A DNA stretch of 64,000 nucleotides from Hymenobacter actinosclerus (GCF_900111515.1 NZ_FOHS01000001.1:1371419-1435418), one strand, 5' to 3'; positions 24,655-34,343 are shown, counted from the first letter of the stretch. Notes: generated by a model not told the origin, from the letters alone. Program-made: numbers and translations.

Positions 24655-25809
24655 CTATACCGTGTGGTACGATTTGTCCTCGATCAACGAATGCTGATTG
24701 AGCACTTCCTGCACGTCAGTCAGCTCCAGGCCGAAGGCATCGGCCACGCCTTTGTACACCACCTTGCCGTTCACCACGTTCAGGCCGAGGCGCAGGTCGT
24801 CGTTGTTCAGGCAGGCTACGCGCCAGCCCTGGTTGGCCAGCTTGAGGGCGTAGGGCAGCGTGGCGTTGGTGAGGGCCAGCGTAGAGGTATAAGGCACGGC
24901 ACCCGGCATGTTGGCCACGCAGTAATGCACGATGTCGTCGATGATGAAGGTCGGGTTTTCGTGGGTCGTGGGCTTGCAGGTCTCGATGCAGCCACCCTGG
25001 TCCACGGCCACGTCGACGAGCACGGTGCCCGGCTTCATGGTCTTCAGCATGTCGCGCGTGATGAGGTGCGGGGCCTTGGCGCCCGGAATCAGCACGGCCC
25101 CGATGATGAGGTCGGCCGTTTTGGCGGCGGCGCGGATGTTGTAGTCGTTGGAGTACTGGGTGGTCACGTTCTTGGGCATGAAATCATCCAGCTCCCGCAG
25201 GCGGTTGAGGTTGATGTCCATGATGGTCACCTGCGCGCCGAGGCCGGCGGCAATTTTAGCGGCCTGGGTGCCCACGATGCCGGCACCGAGTACCAGCACT
25301 TCGGCCGGCTTCACGCCGGGTACGCCGCCGAGCAGAATGCCGCGGCCCTTCAGGGGCTTCTCCAGGTACTTGGCACCTTCCTGCGGGGCCATGCGGCCGG
25401 CCACTTCGCTCATCGGAATCAGCAGCGGCAGCGCCCGGTTGGCCGACTCTACGGTTTCGTAGGCCAAGCACACCGAGTTGCTCTTGATCATGGCGTGGGT
25501 CAGCTCCTCGCCCGAGGCAAAGTGGAAGTAGGTGAACAGCAGCTGGTTTTCCTTCACCAGCGGGTACTCCTGCGCAATCGGCTCCTTCACCTTGATAATC
25601 ATGTCAGCCTTGGCGTACACGTCCTCAATGGTGGGCAGAATGGTCGCGCCGGCCTGCTCATACTCCTCGTTCGAGAAGCCGCTGCCTTCGCCGGCCGTAG
25701 CCTGCACGTACACCTCGTGGCCGTACTTTACGAATTCGGCGGCACCGCCGGGCGTCAGGGCCACGCGGTTTTCGTTGTTTTTGATTTCTTTGGGAACACC
25801 AATCAGCAT
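24655..25809 (-). CDS. ald: Alanine dehydrogenase
   Basis: This 384-residue NAD-dependent enzyme interconverts L-alanine and pyruvate plus ammonia. Catalytic residues are in place: Lys75 (IKVKEP), His96 (TYFHFASG) and the Asp of VDVAVDQGG. The NAD-binding [13 protein letters not shown] is complete. The N-terminus [10 protein letters not shown] is the family start, confirming ATG 25807-25809. It may link amino-acid nitrogen to central carbon. A minus-strand TATCTTTG element lies 50 bp upstream. Confidence 0.96.
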   Translation of the reverse strand: MLIGVPKEIKNNENRVALTPGGAAEFVKYGHEVYVQATAGEGSGFSNEEYEQAGATILPTIEDVYAKADMIIKVKEPIAQEYPLVKENQLLFTYFHFASGEELTHAMIKSNSVCLAYETVESANRALPLLIPMSEVAGRMAPQEGAKYLEKPLKGRGILLGGVPGVKPAEVLVLGAGIVGTQAAKIAAGLGAQVTIMDINLNRLRELDDFMPKNVTTQYSNDYNIRAAAKTADLIIGAVLIPGAKAPHLITRDMLKTMKPGTVLVDVAVDQGGCIETCKPTTHENPTFIIDDIVHYCVANMPGAVPYTSTLALTNATLPYALKLANQGWRVACLNNDDLRLGLNVVNGKVVYKGVADAFGLELTDVQEVLNQHSLIEDKSYHTV

Positions 25810-25859
25810 GGCTCGCAGCAGGAAAAGTGGGTGGGTAAAACGGGTGGGTTAACGCGGGG

Positions 25860-25887
25860 CAAAGATACGGTGAGAATTGGTGTCAAA
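25860..25887 (-). promoter_or_regulatory. Candidate ald promoter
   Basis: Minus-strand TATCTTTG (25860-25867) has a TTG at 25884-25886. The 16-bp spacing is shorter than the 19 bp seen at the best promoters here. Confidence 0.45.
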
Positions 25888-25964
25888 GGGAAAAAGTAAA
25901 AAGCCAAAGCCGCTGTACGGGTCCGGGGTGGACGTTCAGCGGCTTTGGCTTTTTACTTTTTCCC
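25888..25964. terminator. 28-bp perfect hairpin after the DUF1573 gene
   Basis: The arms 25888-25915 and 25937-25964 are perfectly complementary (GGGAAAAAGTAAAAAGCC...). It follows the DUF1573 stop by 6 bp and abuts the ald promoter, so it may insulate ald. Confidence 0.75.
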
Positions 25965-25970
25965 CTTGAC

Positions 25971-26747
25971 TTACTTAAACGGTACCGACGTGCCGCTTTC
26001 CTTCACCATGCTGCCGGCGTTCAGGTCCTTCACAATATCGGCCGTGAGCGTAAGCTTGGCGTCGCCGTTCAGGTCGTTGCTGGTGATGACGACGGCCTCC
26101 TGCTGTGGGCCCAGGCGGCGCTGGTTGTACACCAGCTCCACCACGGCCGTTTCGCCGGGCCTGATGGGCGAAGGCACGTTCTTGTAGCCCACGCAGTAGC
26201 ACTGCGACGTGATGGCGCTCAGCACCAGATCCTGCTTGCCGGTGTTGGTTACCTTGAAGCGGGCGGTGAGGGTCTGGCCGGCTTCAGCCTTGCCAAAATC
26301 GTGGCGGTTGCTATCCAGCGTCAGGCGCGGCGACTGGGCCAGCTGGGCCGGCGTGAGCCTGGAGCGCATCTGTTCCTTGTTCAGCACGTTGCCCTTGATG
26401 GTGAGCACCGTGCTGGGTGTGGTGGCGTTGCTGACCACCGTCACGGTTTTGTTGAACACGCCGGGCCGGCCGGCGCTGCTGTACACAGCCTTCACCATGC
26501 CGCTTTTGCCGGGCAGAATGGGCGTTTTGGTCCAGTCGGGCGTGGTGCAGCCGCAACTGGCCTGCACGTTGGCGATGATGAGGGGCTGGTTGCCGGTGTT
26601 CTTGAACCGGAACTCGTGGGCGGCCATGACGCCTTCGGGAATGGAGCCGAAATCGTGCTGCTCCTTATCAAACGTGAGCACGCCCTGAGCGCGGACCGTC
26701 GCAACGGTGGCGAAAAGCGAAAGGAGCAGGAAAACCAGGTGTTTCAT
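25971..26747 (-). CDS. Exported DUF1573 protein with two repeats
   Basis: This 258-residue protein has a signal peptide (cleavage near VRAQG) and two DUF1573 immunoglobulin-like domains. The first (about 25-120) has FDFGSIPEG-like, FRFKNTGNQPL and SCGCTTPDW blocks. The second (about 140-250) has HDFGKAEAGQ, FKVTNTGKQ and QCYCVGY. The paired cysteines are typical of the family. It is common in Bacteroidota; function unknown, possibly envelope-associated. Confidence 0.88.
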   Translation of the reverse strand: MKHLVFLLLSLFATVATVRAQGVLTFDKEQHDFGSIPEGVMAAHEFRFKNTGNQPLIIANVQASCGCTTPDWTKTPILPGKSGMVKAVYSSAGRPGVFNKTVTVVSNATTPSTVLTIKGNVLNKEQMRSRLTPAQLAQSPRLTLDSNRHDFGKAEAGQTLTARFKVTNTGKQDLVLSAITSQCYCVGYKNVPSPIRPGETAVVELVYNQRRLGPQQEAVVITSNDLNGDAKLTLTADIVKDLNAGSMVKESGTSVPFK

Positions 26748-26909
26748 CGCAGATAAAGGTTAGGAGCCGGCAGCCGGGCCGGCCGTTGTTGGGGCACGTA
26801 ACGGAGCAGGCAAACCCGAAAGGCCCGGATAGAAGCCAACATTCGTCAGCAACTTGTGTTCAGCGCCTTGGCGGGCGCCATCTGGCCGTCTGCTCAGCTG
26901 CCGCTTATT

Positions 26910-26917
26910 CAAAGATA
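26910..26917 (-). promoter_or_regulatory. TATCTTTG -7 element upstream of the DUF1573 gene
   Basis: A minus-strand match lies about 160 bp from the start codon in the divergent spacer. No -33 TTG is at normal spacing. Confidence 0.35.
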
Positions 26918-26958
26918 CGTAGCGAATCGGGCCCGCCGGCGCATCGGCGGCAAATCCG

Positions 26959-26966
26959 TACTTTTG
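26959..26966 (+). promoter_or_regulatory. TACTTTTG -7 element upstream of the E1 gene
   Basis: A plus-strand TAnnTTTG match lies 75 bp before ATG 27042. The 294-bp divergent spacer 26748-27041 shows no other feature. Confidence 0.4.
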
Positions 26967-27041
26967 TAGGCCTGTTTTCCGGGAAACCGGCGCTGCTTTG
27001 CTATCTATCCCGGTTTTCCATCCCACCCGCCGCCCCTGTCT

Positions 27042-29471
27042 ATGCCCACTACTGCCACTGCTCCCACAACCACCGCGCCTGTGCCCGTTGCCTCGCTCAC
27101 CAAAACCGATTTCCTGCACGATTACCGCCTGGGCTGGGAAAGCCGCCACGCCTCGCTGGCCGGCCGCAAGGAGGTATTCATGGGCAAGGCCAAGTTCGGC
27201 ATCTTCGGCGACGGCAAGGAGCTGCCCCAGCTGGCCATGGCCCGCGCCTTCCGGGCCGGCGACTGGCGCGCCGGCTACTACCGCGACCAGACCTTCATGC
27301 TGGCCATCGGCGAGCTGACGCTGCAGCAGTACTTCGCCCAGCTTTACGCCCACCCCGATGTGGAAGCCGAACCCGCCACCGCCGGCCGCGCCATGAACGG
27401 CCACTTCGGCACCCGCTTTCTGGATGAGGACGGCAACTTCCGGCCCTCGGCCGAGCTGAAAAACTCCTCGGCCGATATCTCGCCCACCGGCGGCCAGATG
27501 CCCCGGCTTGTGGGCCTGGCCTACGCCTCCAAGCTCTACCGCCAGAACCCCGAACTGCACCAGTTCGCCGATTTCTCGGTGAACGGCAACGAAGTGGCGT
27601 TTGGTACCATCGGCAACGCCAGCACCTCCGAAGGCATGTTTTTCGAGGCCATCAATGCGGCGGGCGTGCTCCAGATTCCGATGCTCATCAGCGTCTGGGA
27701 CGACCACTACGGCATTTCGGTGCCCGCCGAGTACCAGACGACCAAGCAGAATATTTCCGAAATCCTCAAAGGCTTCCAGCGGGAAGGCGAGGGCCAGGAC
27801 GGCTTCGAGATTTACCGCGTAAACGGCTGGGACTACCCGGCCCTGCTCGACACCTATGAGCGCGCCGCCGACGTTTGCCGCGCCCAGCACGTGCCGGCGC
27901 TGGTACACGTGCGCGAAGTGACCCAGCCCCAGGGCCACAGCACCTCCGGTTCGCACGAGCGCTACAAGAATGCCGAGCGCCTGAGCTGGGAACAGGCGCA
28001 CGACTGCCTGCTGAAAATGCGCGAGTGGCTGCTGGCCGAAGGCCACGCCTCGGCCGAGGAGCTCGACGCCATCGAGAAAGCCGCGCAGCAAACCGTTAAA
28101 GAAGCCCGCACCGCCGCCTGGCAGGAGTTCTTCAACCCCATCAAGCAGGAGCGCGACGAAGTAGTGGTGCTGCTCAATAAGCTGGTGGCCGAAACCGGCA
28201 CCGAAAACCAGCTCCACGAAATGGTGGAAGCCCTCCAGCACAACACCGCGCCTATCCGCGCCGATCTGGTGCGCACCGTGCGCCGGGCCCTGCGCATCGC
28301 GCGCGGCCAGCGCAGCAACAGCCGCCGCGAGCTGCAGAACTGGCTGGAGCAGGCCCTGGCCGACAACGCCGACCGCTACAACTCCTACCTGTTCAGCCAG
28401 AGCGAGGAAGCCGTGGGCAACATTGAGGAAGTGGAAGTGGCGTACGCCGCCGATGCCGCCTCCGTAGACGGCCGCGAGGTGCTGCAGGCCTGCTTCACGG
28501 CCAACTTTGAGCGCGACCCGCGCATCTTCGCCATCGGCGAAGACGTGGGCCGCATCGGCGACGTAAACCAGGCCTTTGCGGGCCTGCAGGAGAAGTTTGG
28601 CGAGCTACGCGTAACCGATACCGGCATCCGCGAGTGCACCATCATCGGGCAGGGCATCGGGGCCGCCATGCGGGGCCTGAAGCCCATCACCGAAATCCAG
28701 TACCTCGACTATCTGCTCTACGGCATCCAGACCCTCTCCGACGATGTGGCCTGCCTGCAGTACCGCACCAAGGGCGGCCAGAAAGCTCCGCTGATTGTGC
28801 GCACCCGCGGCCACCGCCTCGAAGGCATCTGGCACTCGGGCTCGCCCATCCAGATGATTCTGGGCGCCATCCGCGGCATCCACCTGTGCGTGCCCCGCGA
28901 CATGACCCAGGCGGCCGGGTTCTACAACACGCTGCTGCGCTCCGATGAGCCGGCCATCGTGATTGAGTGCCTCAACGGCTACCGCCTCAAGGAAAAAATG
29001 CCCGCAAATCCCGGCGACTTCACGCTGCCGCTGGGCCGCCCCGAAACCCTGCTCCGCGGTGCCGACCTGACCATTGTCACCTACGGCTCGATGTGCCGCA
29101 TTGTGATGGAAGCGGCCCAGCAGCTGGCCGAGGTGGACATTTCGGTGGAAGTAATCGACGTGCAGACGCTGCTGCCCTTCGATACCGACCACCTGATTGT
29201 GGACAGCCTGCGCCGCACCAACCGCGTGCTGTTTGCCGACGAAGACGTGCCCGGCGGCGCCACCGCTTTCATGATGCAGCAGGTGCTCGACGAGCAGCAG
29301 GCCTACCGCTTCCTCGACTCGCAGCCGCGCTGCCTCTCGGCCCAGGCCCACCGCCCGCCCTACGGCTCCGACGGCGACTATTTCAGCAAGCCCAGCGTGG
29401 AGGATGTGTTCGATGCCGTGTATGAAATCATGCAGGAAGCCGACCCCAAGCGTTTCCCGGCCATCTATTAA
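27042..29471 (+). CDS. 2-oxoacid dehydrogenase E1, fused alpha-beta subunits
   Basis: This 809-residue thiamine-diphosphate enzyme carries E1-alpha (about 20-400; GNASTSEGMFFEAINAAG, SVWDDHYGISVP, GHSTSGSHERY) and E1-beta (about 465-809; IFAIGEDVGRIGDV, TGIRECTIIGQGIGAA, IECLNGYRLKEKMP) in one chain. Such fusions in Bacteroidota are usually annotated as branched-chain 2-oxoacid (2-oxoisovalerate) dehydrogenase E1, with pyruvate possible. E2 and E3 are not in the window. ATG 27042 gives a Thr/Ala-rich leader before the conserved DFLHDYR start. Confidence 0.9.
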   Translation: MPTTATAPTTTAPVPVASLTKTDFLHDYRLGWESRHASLAGRKEVFMGKAKFGIFGDGKELPQLAMARAFRAGDWRAGYYRDQTFMLAIGELTLQQYFAQLYAHPDVEAEPATAGRAMNGHFGTRFLDEDGNFRPSAELKNSSADISPTGGQMPRLVGLAYASKLYRQNPELHQFADFSVNGNEVAFGTIGNASTSEGMFFEAINAAGVLQIPMLISVWDDHYGISVPAEYQTTKQNISEILKGFQREGEGQDGFEIYRVNGWDYPALLDTYERAADVCRAQHVPALVHVREVTQPQGHSTSGSHERYKNAERLSWEQAHDCLLKMREWLLAEGHASAEELDAIEKAAQQTVKEARTAAWQEFFNPIKQERDEVVVLLNKLVAETGTENQLHEMVEALQHNTAPIRADLVRTVRRALRIARGQRSNSRRELQNWLEQALADNADRYNSYLFSQSEEAVGNIEEVEVAYAADAASVDGREVLQACFTANFERDPRIFAIGEDVGRIGDVNQAFAGLQEKFGELRVTDTGIRECTIIGQGIGAAMRGLKPITEIQYLDYLLYGIQTLSDDVACLQYRTKGGQKAPLIVRTRGHRLEGIWHSGSPIQMILGAIRGIHLCVPRDMTQAAGFYNTLLRSDEPAIVIECLNGYRLKEKMPANPGDFTLPLGRPETLLRGADLTIVTYGSMCRIVMEAAQQLAEVDISVEVIDVQTLLPFDTDHLIVDSLRRTNRVLFADEDVPGGATAFMMQQVLDEQQAYRFLDSQPRCLSAQAHRPPYGSDGDYFSKPSVEDVFDAVYEIMQEADPKRFPAIY

Positions 29472-29488
29472 CCAACCCGCCAAACAAA

Positions 29489-29518
29489 GCGCCCGCCCCA
29501 GACAAATGGGGCGGGCGC
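29489..29518. terminator. GC-rich hairpin between E1 and lipoprotein genes
   Basis: GCGCCCGCCCCA pairs perfectly with TGGGGCGGGCGC. The minus-strand side is T-rich, so it suits the lipoprotein gene best. Confidence 0.75.
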
Positions 29519-29554
29519 GCTGCGAGCAAGCCGCAAACCAGACGGCTTTGGACC

Positions 29555-30133
29555 TTACTGCGTGACGGTGACCGGATTGGTGATTATTTCGTTGCTGCGG
29601 TTGAGCGACCGGTCGAGGATGGTGACCTTGAAGCGGATAACGGTGCCAGCCGGCGTGAAGGGGTTGCTGGGCAGCAGAAAGCCATAGTATATTTCGCCCC
29701 GCAGCGGAGCCTTCCGGTCGCCCTGGCTGATGGGCGTCAGGTTGGGGTAGCGGCCGTTGAGGTTGTAGCCGACGCCCGGCGGGTCGAAGTCCACGAAGGA
29801 GCCGTCGGTCTGGCGAATCTGGAGCTGGCAGAAGTAATTGTTGTAGGTCGGGTTGATGGTGCCATTGGGCAGCGTCGGATTGAAGGGCGGCTCCACATTG
29901 TCCTGATCCAGGCCCAGGTCGCCGTCGCCGTCGCGGTAGCTCACCGTAACCCGCACGCTGTCGAAGGGACCAAAGCGGTTTACAATCGGCTGCAGCATGA
30001 TGTCGCGAAACTCAATTTGCGGCGTGTCGGAATAGTCGGGCGGACTGATGCAGCCCGGCACCGACAAGCCCAGCAGGGCCAGCAGCAGCACAAAGCCCAG
30101 CGTTCGGAAGAGCGGCGTAGCAGATGAGAGCAT
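29555..30133 (-). CDS. Putative lipoprotein (192 aa)
   Basis: This 192-residue protein has lipobox SVPGC (Cys28) after a hydrophobic signal. The mature part is a beta-rich single domain with SVRVTVSYRDGDGDLGL, an acidic Asp-rich turn seen in a Bacteroidota-specific lipoprotein group, and a C-terminal VIRFKVTILDRSLNRSN strand, suggesting an immunoglobulin-like fold. No enzymatic motif is visible. It is divergent from the LuxE-like gene. Function unknown. Confidence 0.75.
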   Translation of the reverse strand: MLSSATPLFRTLGFVLLLALLGLSVPGCISPPDYSDTPQIEFRDIMLQPIVNRFGPFDSVRVTVSYRDGDGDLGLDQDNVEPPFNPTLPNGTINPTYNNYFCQLQIRQTDGSFVDFDPPGVGYNLNGRYPNLTPISQGDRKAPLRGEIYYGFLLPSNPFTPAGTVIRFKVTILDRSLNRSNEIITNPVTVTQ

Positions 30134-30266
30134 AGAAAACGAGCGAAAAGAGGAAGGCCGGGGCAGCCGGCCGGCGACGATGGAAAGGTAGCTTAAAGAT
30201 ACCGCATCTGAACGAACGAGCCGCCGCCCGCATTGTTCAACTTCTGGCTAACCGCCGGCCATAAAA

Positions 30267-31268
30267 ATGAGTTTCCGCACCCAGTACCTGCTCGCCCTGC
30301 CCCACCTGACGGCCGCCACTGCCCCGGCCGCGGCCCTGGCGCTGTTTCGCTATCAGGCGGGGCATTGCGCGCCCTACGCCGCCTACCTGGCCGCCCTGGG
30401 CCGCGACCCGGCCGCCGTCGAAAGCCTGGAGCAGATTCCGTTTCTGCCTATCGAGTTCTTTAAGACCCACGAGGTGCGCACGGATGCCACCGACTGGCAG
30501 CCGGCCGAAACCTTCCTTAGCAGCGGCACCACCCTGCAGCAGCGCAGCCAGCACCACGTGCGCCAGCCCGAGCTGTACCACCAGCACGCCCAGCGCATCT
30601 TCGAGCACTACTACGGGCCGCTTTCGGGCTGGACGGTGCTGGCCCTGCTGCCCTCCTACCTGGAGCAGGGCGGCTCGTCGCTGGTGGCTATGGTCGACCA
30701 TTTCGCCCGGGCCTCGGGGCAGCAGCAACCCGCCTTCTTCCTGCACGACCACGCCGCCCTGCTGGCCGCGCTGGCCGAGGCCAAGGAGCAGGCGGGCCGC
30801 AAAGTGCTGCTGATTGGCGTCAGCTATGCGCTGCTCGATTTCGTGGAAGCCCATGCCGGCCGGCCCGAGCTGCTGGGCCTGACGGTGCTGGAAACCGGCG
30901 GCATGAAGGGCCGGCGCCGCGAGATGATCCGGGAGGAGCTGCATGCCGCGTTGCAGCGCGGTTTCGGCCCGGTTGGTATCCACTCCGAGTACGGCATGAC
31001 CGAGATGCTGGGCCAGGCCTACAGCTTCGGCGACGGCCGCTTTTGGGCCCCGCCGCAGCTGCAAATCCTGCTCCGCGACCCGTCCGACCCGTTCTCCGCC
31101 TCGGCCAGCCGGGCCAGCGGCGCGCTCAACGTCATCGACCTGGCCAACATCGACAGCTGCGCCTTTCTCGAAACCAAAGACTTGGCCCGCCGCCACCCCG
31201 ACGGCTCGTTCGAGGTGCTCGGCCGGTTGGATAATTCGGATATTCGGGGCTGTAATCAGCTGGTGTAG
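30267..31268 (+). CDS. LuxE/PaaK-like acyl-protein synthetase family protein
   Basis: This 333-residue protein of the ANL (acyl-adenylate) superfamily is related to LuxE. Visible blocks are FLPIEFFKTHEV, the phosphate-binding-loop-like FLSSGTTLQQRS, VLETGGMKGRRREM and the adenylation motif HSEYGMTEMLGQAY; a GRLDNSDIRGCN end matches the LuxE C-terminus. It is found in many Bacteroidota without luciferase genes; the physiological substrate is unknown. A GT-C membrane protein begins 41 bp downstream and may be co-transcribed. Confidence 0.85.
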   Translation: MSFRTQYLLALPHLTAATAPAAALALFRYQAGHCAPYAAYLAALGRDPAAVESLEQIPFLPIEFFKTHEVRTDATDWQPAETFLSSGTTLQQRSQHHVRQPELYHQHAQRIFEHYYGPLSGWTVLALLPSYLEQGGSSLVAMVDHFARASGQQQPAFFLHDHAALLAALAEAKEQAGRKVLLIGVSYALLDFVEAHAGRPELLGLTVLETGGMKGRRREMIREELHAALQRGFGPVGIHSEYGMTEMLGQAYSFGDGRFWAPPQLQILLRDPSDPFSASASRASGALNVIDLANIDSCAFLETKDLARRHPDGSFEVLGRLDNSDIRGCNQLV

Positions 31269-31309
31269 CCCGGCGGCTCCCTTCCTTTTCGCTTCCTGAC
31301 ATTCCCTGC

Positions 31310-32932
31310 ATGACCCTGGCCGCTTCGTATTCCTCCAGGGTCTGGAAGCGCCGGGCCGAGCGGGTGTTTTTCGGGTTGCTGCTGCTACTGGGCCTGCTGG
31401 TGCATGCCGACTACGGCGTGTCAGCCGACGAGCCTGCTCACCACCTCAACGGCCAGGTAAGCGTGAAGTACGTGGCCGGACTGCTGGCCCCGGAGCTGGC
31501 GCAGCGGCAGGCGCAATATGCGCGCATCCCGGCCCTGGCCACCCACCCCGACCGCGACCATGGCGTGCTGTTCGAAATTCCCGACAGCCTGCTGGCGCTA
31601 CTGGCCCACGGCGACCCGGCCGCCTACTACCGCCTGCGGCATCTGCTGATTTTCCTGGTGTTTGCCCTTGGGGGCGTGGGCGCTACGTACCGGCTGGCTA
31701 CCCGCTACACCCACAACTGGCGCTGGGGCCTGGCGGCGGCCGGGACGCTGGTGCTTTCGCCGCGGCTGTTCGCCGAAGCCTTTTATAATGCTCAGGACAT
31801 TGTTTTTCTGGCCCTGTTCGCGGTGGCTATGCTCACACTCGTGCGCCTGGTGGCCCGGCCCGGGGTCGGCCGGGCCGTGGTGCACGGGCTGGCTTGTGCG
31901 GCGGCCATTGATGTGCGGATAGGCGGGGGGCTGCTGGTCGTTTTTACATTGCTCGCCCTTGGCTGGCAGGCCTTCAGCAGCCCTGCTATCCGCCGCGCCA
32001 CTTGGGCCCGCAATGCCGGTATCTGGCTACTGACGGCCGCCGCCGCCACGGTGGCCGGCTGGCCCTACCTGTGGGCCGACCCCGCAACGCGGCTGCTGGA
32101 GGTGCTGCACCGAATGGGGCAGTTCCCGTGGCAGGGCCGTAATTTCTATTTAGGGGAGCTGCTGCCCGGCTCGGCTACGCCCTGGCACTACGTACCCGTC
32201 TGGCTGACTATTACTACGCCCTGGCCCTACCTGCTGCTGGCGGCCGCTGGGCTTACTGCCATTGCGGTGGCCGGCTCCCGGTGCGTCGCGCACTTTCGCA
32301 CGCGCACCGGGCAACTCGATTTGCTGGTACTGGGCTGGTTGCTTGGACCGCTGCTGCTGATAATCGGGATGCAGTCGGCAGTGTACAACGGTTGGCGGCA
32401 CCTGTATTTTGTGTATCCGTCCCTGCTGCTGCTGGCCGCGCGCGGTGCCCAGGCAGGCTGGCAACTGGCCCGCCGTAGCCCGTCGGGGCGGTGGGTGGGG
32501 GCCGGGGTGGGCGTAGCACTGCTAGCCGGGGTACTGCATACGGCCTACCGCATGGTGCGCGAGCATCCGCAGCAGCAGGTGTATTTCAGCCTGCTGCCTA
32601 ACCGCATTATTGCCCAGCAGTTCGACCGCGACTATTGGGGCCTGAGCTACCGCAGCGGGCTGGAATGGGTGCTGGCAACCGACTCGGCCGCCCGCATAGC
32701 AGTGGGCGCGGCGCGGCCCGATCTGCTTTACAACAACTCGCTCATACTGCCCGCCGCCCAGCGCACCCGGCTGGTGTTCGCCCAGCCGCCGTATCCGGCC
32801 GGCACTTACCTGTTCACCAACTACGCCCGCTACCAGTACGGGCCCGGCCTGCTGCCCGCCGATACGCTCGGCCGCCGAGTTTATCGGTTGCAGGTAAACG
32901 GGCTGCCGGTGCTGGGAATATTCCGGCGCTGA
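31310..32932 (+). CDS. GT-C-fold polytopic membrane protein (PMT-like glycosyltransferase)
   Basis: This 540-residue protein has about 10-11 hydrophobic helices. The first periplasmic loop contains DYGVSADEPAHHLNG, the acidic loop-1 motif of PMT-superfamily transferases. FAEAFYNAQDIVF and AGWPYLWADP are further family-like loops. The C-terminal 110 residues form a soluble beta-rich periplasmic part. It probably transfers sugar from a polyprenyl-phosphate donor; the acceptor is unknown. It lies directly downstream of the LuxE-like gene. Confidence 0.75.
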   Translation: MTLAASYSSRVWKRRAERVFFGLLLLLGLLVHADYGVSADEPAHHLNGQVSVKYVAGLLAPELAQRQAQYARIPALATHPDRDHGVLFEIPDSLLALLAHGDPAAYYRLRHLLIFLVFALGGVGATYRLATRYTHNWRWGLAAAGTLVLSPRLFAEAFYNAQDIVFLALFAVAMLTLVRLVARPGVGRAVVHGLACAAAIDVRIGGGLLVVFTLLALGWQAFSSPAIRRATWARNAGIWLLTAAAATVAGWPYLWADPATRLLEVLHRMGQFPWQGRNFYLGELLPGSATPWHYVPVWLTITTPWPYLLLAAAGLTAIAVAGSRCVAHFRTRTGQLDLLVLGWLLGPLLLIIGMQSAVYNGWRHLYFVYPSLLLLAARGAQAGWQLARRSPSGRWVGAGVGVALLAGVLHTAYRMVREHPQQQVYFSLLPNRIIAQQFDRDYWGLSYRSGLEWVLATDSAARIAVGAARPDLLYNNSLILPAAQRTRLVFAQPPYPAGTYLFTNYARYQYGPGLLPADTLGRRVYRLQVNGLPVLGIFRR

Positions 32933-32977
32933 CGTTTGAAGGCGGGACGCTTCATGGTTTGCCCGCAACAGAAAAGA

Positions 32978-33021
32978 ACGGTCATTCTGAGCGCAGCATG
33001 CCCAGCATGACCGTCCTTTTT
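32978..33021. terminator. Hairpin derived from the GTCATTCTGAGCG repeat family
   Basis: ACGGTCAT (32978-32985) pairs with ATGACCGT (33007-33014), followed by CCTTTTTTT. The inside reads TCTGAGCGCAGCATG, a short relative of the larger hairpins, so this copy appears to act as a terminator. Confidence 0.7.
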
Positions 33022-33039
33022 TTCACTCCATCACTTAAC

Positions 33040-34218
33040 TTACTTGCCCGCAAACGCCTTAGCGTCGGCCTCGGTAATGGTGGCGTCGCTCATGATGACT
33101 AGGCGCTCGACCACGTTGCGCAACTCGCGGATGTTGCCGCGCCAGTCGAGGTTTTGCAGGTAGGTGAGGGCCGCGTCGTCGATTTTCTTGGGCTTGTTGC
33201 CGTAGTCCTGGGCAATGTCTTTGAGAAACTTGTCGATGAGCAGGGGCACGTCGTCGCGGCGCTCGTTGAGCGAGGGCACGGGGATGAGGATGACCGAGAG
33301 GCGGTGGTAGAGGTCTTCGCGGAAGTTGCGGTCGGCAATTTCCTGGAGCAAATCCTTGTTGGTGGCGGCCAGCACGCGCACGTTCACCGAAATTTCCTTC
33401 TCGCCGCCCACGCGGGTAATCTTGCTTTCCTGTAGCGCCCGCAGCACTTTAGCCTGGGCCGAGAGGCTCATATCGCCGATTTCGTCCAGAAACAGGGTGC
33501 CACCATCGGCCTGCTCAAACTTGCCGATGCGCTGCTTCACGGCCGAAGTGAACGAGCCCTTCTCGTGACCGAACAGCTCCGACTCAATCAGCTCCGACGG
33601 AATGGCGGCGCAGTTGACTTCCACCATGGGGCCGCCGCTACGCTGACTTAGCTCGTGCAGCTGCCGGGCCACCATCTCCTTGCCCGCGCCGTTGGGGCCC
33701 GTTATCAGCACCCGCGCATCGGTGGGCGCCACCTTCTCAATGGCCTTGCGCACAGCCTGCAGGCCCGCCGACTCGCCAATCATTTCCGAGCTTTTGGCCA
33801 GCTTCTTCTTGAGCGTTTTGTTCTCGGAGGAGAGCTTGGTGGTTTCGGTGGCCAGCTGCACGTGGTCGAGGGCGTTGCGCACCGTCACGAGCAGGCGGTT
33901 GAGGTCCGGTGGCTTCTGGATGAAGTCGTAGGCGCCTTTCTTGGTGGCTTCCACGGCCATTTCCACGTTGCCGTGGGCCGAGACCATGATGAAGGTGGAG
34001 TGCGGGGCCAGCACGCGGGCGCGCTCCAGCACTTCGAGGCCGTCCATCTTGGGCATCTTCACGTCGCAGAGCACCACGTCGTACTTGTCCTGAATGAGCA
34101 TGTCGAGGCCCGTGGGGCCGTCGGCGGCTTCATCCACTTTGTAGCTCTCGTATTCAAGTATTTCCTTGAGCGTGTGCCGGATGGCTTTTTCGTCGTCGAT
34201 AATCAGCAGGCGGGGCAT
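33040..34218 (-). CDS. Sigma-54-type response regulator lacking a C-terminal HTH
   Basis: This 392-residue protein has a receiver domain (1-120; phospho-acceptor Asp52 in LCDVKMPKMDG), then an AAA+ sigma-54 activation domain (about 145-375): Walker A GPNGAGKE (174-181), LFLDEIGDM Walker B, and NRE-type helix RGNIRELRNVVERL. The GAFTGA loop that contacts sigma-54 reads GSFTSA (221-226). It ends about 15 residues after the AAA+ domain, with no Fis-type helix-turn-helix, so it may act without site-specific DNA binding. No kinase gene is adjacent. Confidence 0.92.
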   Translation of the reverse strand: MPRLLIIDDEKAIRHTLKEILEYESYKVDEAADGPTGLDMLIQDKYDVVLCDVKMPKMDGLEVLERARVLAPHSTFIMVSAHGNVEMAVEATKKGAYDFIQKPPDLNRLLVTVRNALDHVQLATETTKLSSENKTLKKKLAKSSEMIGESAGLQAVRKAIEKVAPTDARVLITGPNGAGKEMVARQLHELSQRSGGPMVEVNCAAIPSELIESELFGHEKGSFTSAVKQRIGKFEQADGGTLFLDEIGDMSLSAQAKVLRALQESKITRVGGEKEISVNVRVLAATNKDLLQEIADRNFREDLYHRLSVILIPVPSLNERRDDVPLLIDKFLKDIAQDYGNKPKKIDDAALTYLQNLDWRGNIRELRNVVERLVIMSDATITEADAKAFAGK

Positions 34219-34228
34219 ATTTTTTTGA

Positions 34229-34335
34229 GCTATTAGCTGACAGCTGCTAGCTGTTAGCTTTTGTTGGGTGGAGTAGGAAAGATAGGGTCTTTGAACGGAA
34301 GCTGTCAGCTAAGGGCTAAAAGCTAGCAGTCAAAT
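34229..34335. repeat. AGCTGTTAGC-family inverted repeat
   Basis: AGCTGACAGCTGCTAGCTG (34238-34256) is answered by AGCTGTCAGCTAAGGGC (34300-34316). It lies between rnpB's terminator and the response-regulator start. Confidence 0.7.
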
Positions 34336-34343
34336 CGAAAAAC

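Noticed and set aside
30267..31268. Bioluminescence operon because of the LuxE-like gene
   Set aside because: No luxA, luxB, luxC or luxD homologue is in the window; LuxE-like proteins are widespread in non-luminous Bacteroidota.
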